A DNA stretch of 64,000 nucleotides from Pararoseomonas baculiformis (GCF_017813395.1 NZ_JAGIZB010000012.1:62001-126000), one strand, 5' to 3'; numbered from the stretch's first letter, positions 16,057-25,689 are shown. Translations and numbers: made by a program. Notes: generated by a model not told the origin, from the letters alone.

Positions 16057-17909
16057 GGAGATCCATCCTCCGGCCGGACCATGCGGAGCGCGGCGACCGG
16101 ATCGTCCACCCCCTGGTTCCTCAGCTCGTGCACGAGCTGCACGGCTGTCTGCAGCGTCGCCCGGCCCTCCGGATCGGATTGCAGCCGGGAGACGGCGTCC
16201 AGCACCGTGGCAGGGGTCGCTCCGCCCGGCATCTCGGCGCGGGTAATGCTGGCCGTGTCGTCCTCCACGGCCCGGGCGAGCAGAACCCGCTGCAGGGCCA
16301 CGAGCCCGCGGTTGAAGGCCGCGCGGTCCCCGTTGAAGCGGTCCCCCTCCCGCGACCACAGTCCCTCTGGGTCCGCGAGTGCCTGCCGGCCCATCTCGGT
16401 GATCACGTCCAGATTCCCCGCCTGGCGTTCGGGGCCCCAGGCTGAAGCGAACTCGGGAGAGATCTCCAGCGCCGCGAGGACCATGGTCGAGGTCAACGCC
16501 GCCGGCTCGATGACGCCGGGCGCGATGGGGGCCTGGAGCACCCGGGCGACCCATCGCCGGTAGGCATCCTCCCCCAGCCGCGCTCCGACTGCAGCAATGC
16601 CGAGCACCACCCCGAGCGGCGGCAGCACCGTGCCGACCACAGGTGCAAGCTTCGGCAGCGCCGTCGCCAGCCACTGGCCCAGCGGGTTCTCGGCGCGCAA
16701 ACGGTCCGCGAGCGTCGCCGCGGCAGCGATGCCGGAGCTGACAGGGGCGCCGCTGGCGAGGGGTTCGAGAACCGCCGAAAGCTCCGAGGAGAGCACGCGC
16801 GCGCGCTCCCCATGCGGCGGCGGAAGGATGGAAGCGGCGGCGCCAAGCAGTGGCTTCCAGCGCGTGAGCTCCGCAACAGAATCCCGGCCCGCGCCCGTTG
16901 CAGCGCGCGACGTCCCTTCACCCGCAGGCGCGGCGCCCGTTGCTGCCCCGCCCTGGACCGTCCCGCGAGCAGACGCATCACGGCCGGCGCGGACCCGTGC
17001 CTCGCGCAGGCGCTCGTCGAGCCGGTCGAGCTGCTCCTGGGTGACCTTGAGTGCCTCGACCCATTGCCGGTGCTCCGCCTGAAGTTCCTCGACCACGAGG
17101 TCGGTGAAGGCGACCACGGCCTGGGGGCTGCCGCCTATCACCTCGGCCGCGACCCGGTCCACGCCACCCGCCAGGGCGTTGAGCCGCAGTGCGGTCCGCT
17201 CATAAAGCTCGGCATTGCCCCGGTCTCGGTGAAGATTCTCGCGGTCCACTGCATAGGCGCCGATGGCGGCTCCGATGACCCCGATCACGAGCAGCCACTG
17301 CGCCTGCACACCGATGAGCACGGTGATCGCCGCGGCGCTCGCAAGGGCAGCGAGCGCCAGGGACACGCCGGTCCATAGGCTGGTGACTCCGGCGGAGGCC
17401 CGGTGCTCGCGCCCACGACGCTCATAGTAGGCACGCTGGTCCTCCAGCAGGCCCACCCGCACTGCCTCCAGTGCCTCCAGCGCCGCTCCTGGCCCAGAGG
17501 CGGCGGCGAGGCGAGCGAGGGTGGCGAATTTCTGTCCCCGCGCGAGTTCCGCCTCGGAGCGCAAGGTCCGCCAGAGGCCCAGCTGGTCGCCGCCGCGGGC
17601 AAACTGGCCGATCACGGTGGCGAGGATCCCGCAGACGGTGATCGCGAGGCCGCAAGCCCATGTCGCCGCATCAACCGCGGAACGCCAAGCCGCCGGTATA
17701 TGCTCCGCCACGAGCGCCTCGGCCAGTATGAGGCCGCTGAGCAAGCCGACAGCGAGGATGAGGATATTGACGCTGCGGAGCATCCGGAAAAGCCAACGCT
17801 GCTCCGCGATGGCGCTCTTGTCTTTGCTGTCGAACGCCTTTTCTAGCGCGAGGACTTCGTGCCCCGAACTGATCTGCCCGAAGCTGGGCGCCGTCGCCGC
17901 GGAGGACAT
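16053..17909 (-). CDS. Four-helix membrane protein with SLATT/DUF4231-like domain
   Basis: 618 residues from ATG 17909. Two paired membrane segments lie at about 47-67/82-102 and 176-200/203-221, separated by a helix with YYERRGREHRA. The layout (two transmembrane helices followed by a soluble helical bundle) resembles SLATT or DUF4231 proteins, which are pore-like effectors in several conflict systems. The long C-terminal half includes an Ala/Gly/Thr linker (about 320-365) and another hydrophobic stretch (LPPLGVVLGIAAVGA, about 450). First gene of a coupled three-gene operon. The SLATT call is by pattern only. Confidence 0.65.
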   Translation of the reverse strand: MSSAATAPSFGQISSGHEVLALEKAFDSKDKSAIAEQRWLFRMLRSVNILILAVGLLSGLILAEALVAEHIPAAWRSAVDAATWACGLAITVCGILATVIGQFARGGDQLGLWRTLRSEAELARGQKFATLARLAAASGPGAALEALEAVRVGLLEDQRAYYERRGREHRASAGVTSLWTGVSLALAALASAAAITVLIGVQAQWLLVIGVIGAAIGAYAVDRENLHRDRGNAELYERTALRLNALAGGVDRVAAEVIGGSPQAVVAFTDLVVEELQAEHRQWVEALKVTQEQLDRLDERLREARVRAGRDASARGTVQGGAATGAAPAGEGTSRAATGAGRDSVAELTRWKPLLGAAASILPPPHGERARVLSSELSAVLEPLASGAPVSSGIAAAATLADRLRAENPLGQWLATALPKLAPVVGTVLPPLGVVLGIAAVGARLGEDAYRRWVARVLQAPIAPGVIEPAALTSTMVLAALEISPEFASAWGPERQAGNLDVITEMGRQALADPEGLWSREGDRFNGDRAAFNRGLVALQRVLLARAVEDDTASITRAEMPGGATPATVLDAVSRLQSDPEGRATLQTAVQLVHELRNQGVDDPVAALRMVRPEDGSP

Positions 17910-18393
17910 CAGGAGCGCTCCGCCCGGCGCTGCTCGGCTCGTTCGGCCTGCACCGCCGGATACGCAAAGGTCAGGACGGGGTGCTGCGCAAGGCACCTCC
18001 GATCCCGGGACGCAGCCCCGATCTCGCACGTCATCCCGAGGCCCTCCAGAGGCGCGGCATGCTCAGCGCTTTCGCGTCACAATCAGCATGAGGAGCTTCT
18101 TTGCGGGGTTGCAAGCAAATTCGTTGCTGTCTCCGCGCCGCCCCCCCATCATCCCTCCGCAGTCCCGTGTGCGTGCTCTAACAGCCTAGCGCCGTTCCGT
18201 GTGACAAAAGCACTCCGCTTGCCTGAGGCGTTGTGGGGAAAGGCGACAATCGGAATGCTTGCGTTCGTCAGGCCGGCTGGATAACGATCAAATTGGAACA
18301 AAAAGCCGTCATAGATGCTGCGGGAATGATGCTGCAGGCTTGCTGTCCTTTTGTGCGCCCTGTGCGATGCGGGCAGCCGGCATGGGAGGATGT
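17910..18393. other. Divergent intergenic region
   Basis: 484 bases between the divergently transcribed membrane-protein and repeat-protein genes; frames in it look non-coding. It must hold both promoters, but I cannot place them firmly. GC drops towards the right gene. Confidence 0.4.
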
Positions 18394-19830
18394 ATGTCAG
18401 AGGACCGGCTTGATGTTGCTCGTCCAGGCGGGCGGAAGCGCTGCTTCGTCGTGATGGGTTTCGGTGTGAAAACCGACCTCGCCACCGGACGCAAGCTGGA
18501 CCTCAATAAGTCCTACAAGACTATGATCAAGCCGGCGGTCGAGGCAAAAGGTCTCGAATGTGTGCGGGCGGACGAGATCCGCCACTCCGGTGCCATAGAC
18601 GTTCCCATGTACGAGTGGCTTCTCAGCGCCGACGTGGTGATTGCCGACTTGTCCACCTCCAATCCGAATGCCCTTTACGAGCTCGGCATTCGCCACGCGC
18701 TTCGGCCGCAGACAACCATCGTGATCTCCGAGAACAAGCTTCCCTATCCCTTTGACCTGAACCATGTCCGAATTGCCAGCTACACGCACCTGGGGGATGC
18801 CATCGATTACGACGAGGTGCTGCGTTTCCGTGACGAGCTGAGCAAGACACTGGATGCCGTGCTGAACGATCCAAGGGTCGATAGTCCCATCTATACATTC
18901 CTGAAGGAGCTGAGGCCGCCCGAGTTGCGAAAACAGGTAGAGGAGGCCATGCAGAAGGCGGCCGATGCCGTTTCCCATGCGGCTGAAAGCTCCAGGCGGG
19001 CTTCAGCGCCTGGACCTGGAGACCAGACGCTGGCGGCGCTCGTAGCGCAGGGCGAGGGTGCTTTGGCGCGAAGCGACTTCGCCGCGGCGAAGGCCATGTT
19101 CGCTGCTGCCCTTCAGTTCTGTGGTTCCGCTGCTGGGGAGGCGGGGGCAGCACTTCTGCACGATCCATATATTCAACAACGGCTGGTGCTCGCGACATAC
19201 AAGGCCAAGCAGCCAAACGAAGCGGCAGCGCTTGACGAAGCCTTGCATCTTCTCCAGCCATTACAGCCTGAGGTATCGAACGACCCCGAGACGATGGGGC
19301 TTGCGGGCGCGATCGAAAAGCGGCTGTTTGATCAGGGCCGTGGGACGGATCACCTCGAACGTGCGATCCGCTACTATGGACGCGGCTTTTACCTCCGCGA
19401 CGACAGTTACAATGGCATCAATCTCGCCTACCTTCTTACACTGCACGCAGACGTGGCGCCCGACGTGGACGACAACGAGCGCTTGGCTGATCTCGTCTGG
19501 GCAAATCGCATTCGGCGTGAGGTCCTGGTACTGTGTGAGCGAGAACTTGATGCCCTTCGGGCACGCAAGCAGGTGCCCGAGCGGCAGGGTGACATCAATA
19601 CAGGCCACCAGGCACGGGCCAGGGAGCAGGAGTTCTGGCTGCTTGCGACGAAGGCCGAGGGCTACTTTGGGCTTGGTGACCTCGAAGCTTCCAAAGCTGC
19701 CAGCGCTGAAGCCGCCGCTCTAAGGCCGCCCAGATGGCAGCTAGAAACTTTGGATAATCAGATCGCACGATTGAAGGAACTGCTCGACCGACGTGGCCAT
19801 CTTCTTCGTGGCGGATTTCGGCCGCGCTGA
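18394..19830 (+). CDS. Deoxyribosyltransferase-like domain fused to a TPR-like/TRAFs-binding region
   Basis: 478 residues from ATG 18394, preceded by GGGAGGA. Residues 15-130 carry CFVVMGFG (17-24), RADEIRHSG (58-66) and ADLSTSNPNALYELGIRHA (84-102), the signature of nucleoside 2-deoxyribosyltransferase/TIR-like sensors found in prokaryotic conflict proteins. Residues 240-470 are helical and repeat-like (FAAAKAMFAAALQF; YGLG-type turns), resembling the DUF4071/TRAFs-binding tetratricopeptide region. Cytosolic. It lies divergent to the SLATT-like gene, which suggests a nucleotide-signal module, but that link is inference. Confidence 0.75.
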   Translation: MSEDRLDVARPGGRKRCFVVMGFGVKTDLATGRKLDLNKSYKTMIKPAVEAKGLECVRADEIRHSGAIDVPMYEWLLSADVVIADLSTSNPNALYELGIRHALRPQTTIVISENKLPYPFDLNHVRIASYTHLGDAIDYDEVLRFRDELSKTLDAVLNDPRVDSPIYTFLKELRPPELRKQVEEAMQKAADAVSHAAESSRRASAPGPGDQTLAALVAQGEGALARSDFAAAKAMFAAALQFCGSAAGEAGAALLHDPYIQQRLVLATYKAKQPNEAAALDEALHLLQPLQPEVSNDPETMGLAGAIEKRLFDQGRGTDHLERAIRYYGRGFYLRDDSYNGINLAYLLTLHADVAPDVDDNERLADLVWANRIRREVLVLCERELDALRARKQVPERQGDINTGHQARAREQEFWLLATKAEGYFGLGDLEASKAASAEAAALRPPRWQLETLDNQIARLKELLDRRGHLLRGGFRPR

Positions 19831-19920
19831 ATGCTCTCTCCGGCCGCAAGCGGAGGTGACACAACCAACAGGCTCATTGAGGGTTGAAGGGACCCCTCCT
19901 ATGCGGCTGCCGCAATCTAA

Positions 19921-20859
19921 GAGCCCTTCCGGAAAGAAGTTGAATCTGTTGGGTCGGCTGTGATCCGGTCCTCGGTACCTGGATGGAGGGTGTCGCATGT
20001 GGGAGCCGGAACACCGCCGTACCTATGACCGGCCTAGCCTGGGCTATCCTAGTGACCTGACCGACGCCGAATGGGGGCTGGTCGCACCGCTGATCCGTCC
20101 CGCCAAGCGCGGTGGGCGTCCCCGGATGGTGGATGTGCGGGAGGTGCTGAACGCCATCTTCTATATCCTCTCGACTGGCTGTCAGTGGACGGCGCTGCCG
20201 AAGGACCTGCCACCCCGAAGCACGGTTTGGAACTACCTAGACCGCCGGGACTGGGACAGCACGCTCGAGCGCATTCACCACGCCCTCTATGTTGAGGTGC
20301 GCGAGCAGGCGGGGCGCGAGGCCTGCCCGACGCTGGCCATCATCGATGCCCAGAGCGCAAAGGGAGCTCAAAAGGGCGCGCAACGCTTGATCCGTCCGGC
20401 TACGACGCTGGCAAGAAGGTGCTCAGGCGCATGCGACATGTGCTCGTCGATACGCTCGGCCTTCTGCTGAGCGTTGTCATCCATCTGGCCAATGTGCAGG
20501 ACAGGGAGGGTGCCGAAGCCGTGCTGCGCCAGGCCCGGCGCCGGTTCCCCTTCATCAAGCACCTGGTGGCCGATGCGGGCTACCAGGGCCCAAGGATGGC
20601 GGCCACCGTCGCCAGAAACCGGCAACTGGACCCTCGAGATCGTCCGCCGCTGTGACCAGCATCGCTTCGTCGTTCTGCCGAAGCGCTGGACCGTGGAGAG
20701 AACGCTCGCCTGGATCAGCCGCTGCCGCAGGCTGGCCCGCGACTATGAGCGTCACGCACGCAAAGCTGCCGCCTTCATCCGCCTGGCTATGATCCGCCTC
20801 ATGCTCCGCCGCCTCGCCGCAACCTCTTCAGGCTGAACCAGAACTCCCCGGAACGGCTC
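19921..20859 (+). mobile_element. IS5-family (IS1031-group-like) insertion sequence
   Basis: 939 bases bounded by imperfect inverted repeats: the left end begins GAGCCCTTCCGG and the reverse complement of the right end begins GAGCCGTTCCGG. It is flanked by TAA on both sides (19918-19920 and 20860-20862), fitting the TNA target duplication of this group. It contains a frameshifted transposase. The intact flanking duplication shows a simple insertion downstream of the repeat-protein gene. Confidence 0.88.
19997..20836 (+). pseudogene. IS5-family transposase, frameshifted
   Basis: ATG 19997 (MWEPEHRRTYDRPSLGYPSD). The first frame runs to about 20375 (IIDAQSAKGAQKG, with the catalytic Asp region). 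A second frame carries GYDAGKKVL to [17 protein letters not shown] (about 20400-20620). The first frame then resumes with [17 protein letters not shown] and the [13 protein letters not shown] Glu region to 20836. Two compensating indels therefore split one DDE transposase. IS5 members can use programmed frameshifting between two frames, but two shifts point to decay. Confidence 0.85.
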
Positions 20860-20862
20860 TAA

Positions 20863-21059
20863 GGCTCGTTCTTGTCCAATGTCCTGCGGGAAGGCCGCGA
20901 TGCCTATCACCCGGGCGATCTAGGGGTGCAGCCGATGCGCGTCCGGAAGCTTGCCCATTCCTTCAGCACCCATGGGAAGAAGTGGCCCATTCCGACCGCC
21001 GGCATCGGCGTAACCGTTGTCTGCGCCCCACTAGTGCGGTGGCGTGCTGGCGGCGCAGG
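20863..21059. other. Unassigned stretch between the IS5 element and the UPF0149 remnant
   Basis: About 200 bases with no frame I can assign on either strand. It may be residue of an older element or of the genes the insertion sequences invaded. Confidence 0.35.
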
Positions 21060-21257
21060 TCAGGCCGAGTTGGGGCGGCGGGCCTGGCGGTAGTCGCGGA
21101 TGGCGCAGAAGGCCTTGGGGAGGTGGTGGGCCCGCGCCATGTGGGCGCGGGCGTCGGGACGGCTGGCGGTGAGCTGCTTAACCTCCTCTTCGGCCTTGAG
21201 GATGATGATCGGCAGTATGAACGTGACGTGGTGGCCATCTCGAAGATCGGGCGCTAG

Positions 21258-22460
21258 CAGCCTGTCGGCTTCACAATGGGCCTGAGATCGGCAAATCCGT
21301 TCAGCATGACGCAGTTCGTTTCGTTCGGCCGTGATCAGGCGTTCCTGCTGCCACCTGACCGAAAGGACTGGCTGCCGGCGGACGACCTGGCGCACTTTGT
21401 GGTGGTGGGGGTGGATCGGGTGCCGCTTGGCGCCCTCGCCGTCCGCCCGATCCCGGGCGGCAAGGCGCGGCGTGCGCTACGTGGCGGCGAACCTGCATCC
21501 GGACCACGAACCATCGCGACCTTCCGCCAGGCCAACCGCGCGGCGTTCGAGGCGGCCTTCCTACAGGTGCTGCTGCTGGCACGTGAGAGCGGCTTGCTGC
21601 GGCTCGGGATGGTGGCGATCGACGGCACAAAGCTCGACGCCAACGCGTCCAAGATCCGCTCAGTGCGCTACGACCGGGCCAACGAACTGCGCGCCAGGCT
21701 TGCCGCCGACATCGCCGCGCTGGCTGCCCGCGCCGAGGCGCATCCCAACCGGCAGGCGCTGCCCGCCGAAATCGCAAGGCGCGAGGCAATGAAGGCCAAG
21801 CTCGATGCCGCCTGCGCCTGGCTTGAGGAACAGGCCCGCGCCGAGGCCGGCCCGGCCCGAATACGAGGCCAAGCATGCCGCCTACGAGGCGAAGAAGGAC
21901 CGCCCGCGCGGTCGCCCCCCCAAGCCGCCCGAGGACGATCCGCCACCCGAGCGGCAGTCCAACCTCGCCGACCCCGACAGCGCGCTGATGCGCCGCTCCG
22001 ACGCTCACGAGTACCGCCAGGCCTACAACGCCCAGGCCGTGGTCTGCGCCGAGGGGTCGCAGCTGATCATCGCCACCGGCGTCGTCGCCACCCCCGCCGA
22101 CGCGCCGAGCTTCGCCTCAACTGTCCTCGGTATGGAACAAGGCATCGGTCTGCCGAGCCGAGCGCAAGGCTCCCCGCCGCATCACCGAGCTCTGGCGCCT
22201 CGCCATGCAGGCCAGGCTCGACACCCCCGGTGCCAAAGCCCGCTACGCCCACCGCAAGCAGACCGTCGAACCCGTCTTCGGCATCATCAAATCCGCCCTC
22301 GGCTTCACCCGCTTCCACCTCCGCGGCCTCGCCAAAGTAACAGCCGAGTGGAACCGGATCGCGCTGGCCTACAACTGCCGCAGGCTGCACCGCCTGCGGC
22401 TGGCCACCTGATCCACCACCTAACTATCTCGCTGGCAGCTAAACCAAACCCGACAGGCTG
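21258..22460 (+). mobile_element. IS1182-family-like insertion sequence, internally deleted
   Basis: The ends are the inverted repeats CAGCCTGTCGG (left, from 21258) and its complement (right, to 22460), flanked by CTAG on each side (21254-21257, 22461-22464), a likely target duplication. At 1.2 kb it is shorter than the usual 1.6 kb or so. It lies inside the UPF0149 gene and in the opposite orientation to it. Confidence 0.8.
21306..22411 (+). pseudogene. IS1182-family transposase remnants
   Basis: ATG 21306 gives MTQFVSFGRDQAFLLPPD, the usual N-terminus. After GGKA (about 21465) the frame jumps into RYVAANLHPDHE, so about 100 bases that normally lie between appear deleted. The DDE-region blocks (VAIDGTKLDANASK; DPDSALMRRSDAHEYRQAYNAQ, in part) and the C-terminal ARYAHRKQTVEPVFGIIKSA (about 22235-22294) are in different frames. 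Not functional. Confidence 0.82.
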
Positions 22461-22863
22461 CTAGGGGGCGGGCAAGCGCTTGAATGCGAACATGAAGCCC
22501 GCCGCCCAGGACTGGGTGATGACGGCGCTGTCCTCCTGGCGGAGGAGAGGGCGCCAGTGCCGGCCGCCATCGAACCGTAGTCCCTGCCGGACAGCGTTGG
22601 AATGGTCGAGGACGGCCGAGACTGCACCGAGGCCCATCGGGGTTGTCGGGAGGTCGGGCTTGAAGATTATGCGAAGCTAGTCGTCGGTGGGCACCCGCTC
22701 GGGGCCGACCGCGAGGGCTGTCGCGAAGACGTTGATGGAGGAGACGGTCCAGTTTCGACGGGTGATGTCGGGCTGGGCGGTGAGCCAGGCCTCGAGTTCG
22801 TCGAGGGTCAGGGCCGGGATGCGTGCCCGACGGCTCACGCGGCGTCCTGTGCGTCCGGCTCGG

Positions 22864-22913
22864 GCTACCAGGGCAGGAGCGTTTCGATCTCCGTAGGCTG
22901 GACTTCGCCGCGG
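22864..22913 (-). other. Possible C-terminal stub of an IS66-type transposase
   Basis: The minus-strand frame RGEVQPTEIETLLPW-stop begins at the boundary of the IS3-type element. The LLPW ending resembles the C-terminus of IS66 TnpC proteins. It lies just upstream of the UPF0149 remnant. Only 15 codons remain, so the call is weak. Confidence 0.3.
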
Positions 22914-24222
22914 TGAACCGCCCCGGGTTCCCTGGAGGCTCTAACTCTTGAGAGGATGGAGCCATAACGAAGAAGACCTCGAACCGGTATTTGCCTGAGG
23001 TCCGGCAGCGGGCGGTCCGGATGGCGCTGGACCATGGAGGCGACCACGCCTCGCAGTGGGCGGCGATTGGCTCGATCGCCTCCAGGATCGGCTGCACGAC
23101 GGAGACGCTGCGCGGCTGCTTGAGACAGGCGGAGCGCGACTAGCGCCTGCGGCCGGGCCCGACGAGTGCGGAGGGGGAGCGGATCGAGGCTCTGGAGCGG
23201 TAGGTCCGCTAGCTGCTACGCCAAGCTAATGAGATCCTGCGCAAGGCCTCGGCCAATTTTGCGGTGGTGAAGCTCGCCCGCCGCAGGACGCCATGATCGC
23301 CTTCATCGACGATCACCGCGGGGTCTACGGTGTCGAGCCGATCTGCAGGGTGCTGCCGATCGACCCACTGGCCTACCACGTCCATGTTGCCCGGCGTGAT
23401 GATCTGGCTAAGGCCTTGCCGCGCGCCCGGCGGGACCTGGTGCTCATGGAGGGGATCCGATGAGTGCATGCCGCCAACTTTGGGGTCTACGGGACCCGCG
23501 AGGTGTGGCGGCAGCTCGGCCGCGAGGGCATCTCGGTTGCTCGCTGCAAGGTAGAACGGCTGATGCGGCTGCACGGTGTCGCCCGCGGCAGGAAGGTTGG
23601 GTCCATGATCACCGACAAGGCTACGCCCTGTTCGTCGGACAAGATGAACCGGCACTTCCGGAGGTCGCCTCCGGACATGCTGTGGGTGTCTGAATTCACC
23701 TGCGTGGCCACCTCACAGGGCTCTGTGTATGCCGCCTTTGTCATCGACGTCTTCGCCCGCCGCATTTTCGGCAGGCGGGTCTCGCGTTCGGTTCATGCGG
23801 GCTTTGTTCTCGATGCCCTGGAACAAGCGCTGCATGACCGCCGCCCGGCGAAGGGCGGCGTGACCCATCATAGCGATTGGGGCGGGCAATACGTCAGCAT
23901 CCGGTGCACGGAAAGGCTGCTTGAGGCCGGGATCGAGCCCTCGGTCGGCAGCCTCGGTGCCAGCTACGACAATACCCTCGCCGAGACCGTTATCGGGCTG
24001 TTCAAGACCGAGGTGATCCCGCGCCGTGGCCCGGGGCAGTCCCTGGCACAGTCGAATACACCACCCTCGGGTGGGTGGAATGGTTCAACAACCGACGCCT
24101 CCTCGAGCCGCTCGGCAACATGCCACCGGCCGAAGCGGAGGCGCTACTACGCCGCGCTGGAGAAGTCTGCCCTGGTAGCGTAGCCCAAACCAATCAGCCT
24201 CCGGCAAATCCGGGGTGGTTCA
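22914..24222 (+). mobile_element. IS3-family insertion sequence, decayed
   Basis: 1309 bases with long imperfect terminal inverted repeats: left TGAACCGCCCCGGGTTCCCT, right (reversed) TGAACCACCCCGGATTTGCC, continuing to GGAGGCT. No target duplication: the flanks are unrelated (IS66/UPF0149 debris on the left, a helicase fragment on the right), which suggests a deletion or recombination next to the element. Confidence 0.87.
22963..24183 (+). pseudogene. IS3-family transposase OrfA/OrfB remnants
   Basis: OrfA starts at an ATA in place of ATG (about 22966; TKKTSNRYLPEVRQRAVRMA) and has several stops (about 23141-23220). OrfB is broken: MIAFIDDHRGVYGVEPICR (from 23293), then HAANFGVYGTREVWRQLGRE, then the rve integrase core with FVIDVFARRIFGRRVSR, HHSDWGGQY and NTLAETVIGLFKTE, followed by a frameshift to EWFNNRRLLEPLGNMPPAEAE (about 24075). 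The DDE residues survive (Asp, Asp, Glu) but the frame does not. Confidence 0.85.
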
Positions 24223-24702
24223 GCCCTGAACCCGCCGGGCGAGCTGCGGGTGGAGCGCTTCGGCTGGACCTTCTGCCCGGGCGACAAGGTCATGCAGGTG
24301 GCCAATGACTATGACCGGGAGGTTTACAATGGCGACCTCGGCGTGATCTCGGGCATCGACATGGAGGAGGGGGAGCTCACCGTCCGGTTCGAGGGGAGGG
24401 AGGTCGTCTACGGCTTCGGGGAGCTGGACGAGCTGGTGCTGGCCTACGCGACGACGATCCACAAGGCACAGGGGTCCGAGTACCCGGCCGTCGTCATCCC
24501 TCTCACCACCCAGCACTACACCATGCTGGCGAGGAACCTCCTCTACACGGGCGTGACCCGGGGCAAGCGGCTGGTCGTGCTCGTGGGGCAGCGGCGCGCG
24601 CTCGCCATCGCAGTCAGGAACAGGAACACGCGCAGGCGGTGGTCGAAGCTAAGGGAATGGATGGCGGGAGCGCCCGCTGAGCATCAGGATCGGGCCACCT
24701 GA
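24223..24702 (+). pseudogene. RecD-like (UvrD_C_2) helicase, 5'-truncated at the IS3 end
   Basis: The frame begins abruptly at the IS boundary as ALNPPGELRVERFGWTFCPG and continues DKVMQVANDYDREVYNGDLG, ATTIHKAQGSEYPAVVIPL, LLYTGVTRGKRLVVLVG. These are the C-terminal SH3/UvrD_C_2 blocks of RecD2-type 5'-3' DNA helicases. About 150 of the expected 700-plus residues remain, so the motor domain is lost. The natural C-terminus is present (stop at 24700-24702). Confidence 0.85.
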
Positions 24703-24703
24703 G

Positions 24704-24847
24704 ATGGCACGTCTCCCGAAATCCCCGGCGAGCTCCAGGCAGGCCCCCGCTCGGGCGGCGCGGCCTTGCGCACTGAGCGCCGAGACCCTGGCCCAACTCG
24801 GCGCGCACCGGCTGGCGGCGCTGCTCATGGACCTGGCAGGGGGGTGA
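24704..24847 (+). pseudogene. DUF6880-like N-terminal fragment
   Basis: ATG 24704, one base after the helicase stop, encodes 47 residues with ALSAETLAQLGAHRLAALLM. This resembles the N-terminus of DUF6880 proteins, which are several hundred residues long. The TGA at 24845 leaves only the first helix pair. It may be a truncated companion of the helicase gene. Confidence 0.45.
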
Positions 24848-24891
24848 CCCCGTTGCGAGGGAGGAAGGGGCTCCGCTCACGAGCTTGGAAC

Positions 24892-25689
24892 TCACCGCCC
24901 GGCCGTCTGCAGCGCCCTGCCCAGCAGGGAGGTGGCCATCGCCGCCAGTAGCAGGGCAAGGCCCGGGAAGATGGCAAGCCAGGGCGCGACGGTCAGGTAG
25001 TTGCGGCTCTCCTGCAGGCTGGCTCCCCAATCCGGGCTGGGCGGGGGAACGCCAAGTCCCAGAAAGCCGAGCGCCGCCTGGATCTGAAGCGCGAGCGGAA
25101 AGAGGATAACGCATTGCAATACCACTGACGGTGCCACATTGCGTGCGACATGCCGGGTCAGCACCGCCCATTCGCCATGGCCAAGCGTGCGCGCCGCCTC
25201 GACATAGGCCCGCCCGGTTTCCATCAGGGCCGCGGCCCGTGCCACGCGGAAGAAGACCGGCGCGTAGATGATCGCGAGCGCCAGGATCAGGTTGCCGGCC
25301 CCAGTACCGAGGGTGCTGGCCAGCACCACGCCGAGGATGATGGGCGGGAAGGCAAGGAGCGCATCGGCGGAACGCGACAGGGCTAGGTCCGGCAACCGCC
25401 CGGCGAAGCCCGCCAGCGCGCCAAGGCTGCCACCCAGCACACCGGCCAGCGCAATGGCGGTCGCCACGACACCCAGCGTACTGCCCGCGCCATGCACGAC
25501 GCGAGCATAGACATCACGCCCGGTCTCATCCGTGCCGAACCAGAATTCGGCCGAAGGGGCCTCCAGCCGCCGCGTGACCGCCACCGCATCGGGCGAGCCC
25601 GCGAAGAGGCCCGGCGCAATGCTGATGGCGAGGAAAAGCACCACCAGCCCGCCGCCCAGCAGCCATTCGATCCGGCCGCGCCGCATCAT
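24892..25689 (-). CDS. Peptide/nickel-type ABC transporter permease (DppC-like)
   Basis: 265 residues. ATG 25689 overlaps the dppB-like stop (ATGA). Six predicted membrane segments. The N-terminal helix is followed by FGTDETGRDVYARVVHGA, and the cytoplasmic EAA loop by YVEAARTLGHGEWAVLTRHVA (in part) and LGVPPPSPDWGASLQE, all diagnostic of DppC/OppC. Last gene of the uptake operon. Substrate unknown. Confidence 0.9.
   Translation of the reverse strand: MMRRGRIEWLLGGGLVVLFLAISIAPGLFAGSPDAVAVTRRLEAPSAEFWFGTDETGRDVYARVVHGAGSTLGVVATAIALAGVLGGSLGALAGFAGRLPDLALSRSADALLAFPPIILGVVLASTLGTGAGNLILALAIIYAPVFFRVARAAALMETGRAYVEAARTLGHGEWAVLTRHVARNVAPSVVLQCVILFPLALQIQAALGFLGLGVPPPSPDWGASLQESRNYLTVAPWLAIFPGLALLLAAMATSLLGRALQTAGR

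Larger units (their letters stand above)
21060..22838 (-). pseudogene. UPF0149/YecA family protein gene, split by an insertion sequence and a nonsense codon
   Basis: Reading from GTG 22838 the frame encodes ARIPALTLDELEAWLTAQ, then INVFATALAVGPERVPTDD, then TAG (where a Trp codon TGG would fit), then DGGRHWRPLL and ITQSWAAGFMFAFKRLPAP, up to the right end of the IS1182-like element. Left of that element it resumes as APDLRDGHHVTFILPIIILK and ends NSA-stop at 21060. The VGPERVP, WAAGFM and FILPI blocks are typical of UPF0149 proteins. The gene is dead twice over. Identity is recognised from pattern. Confidence 0.78.

Noticed and set aside
1-19830. Complete prophage
   Set aside because: No integrase, terminase, portal, capsid or replication genes are visible in the window.
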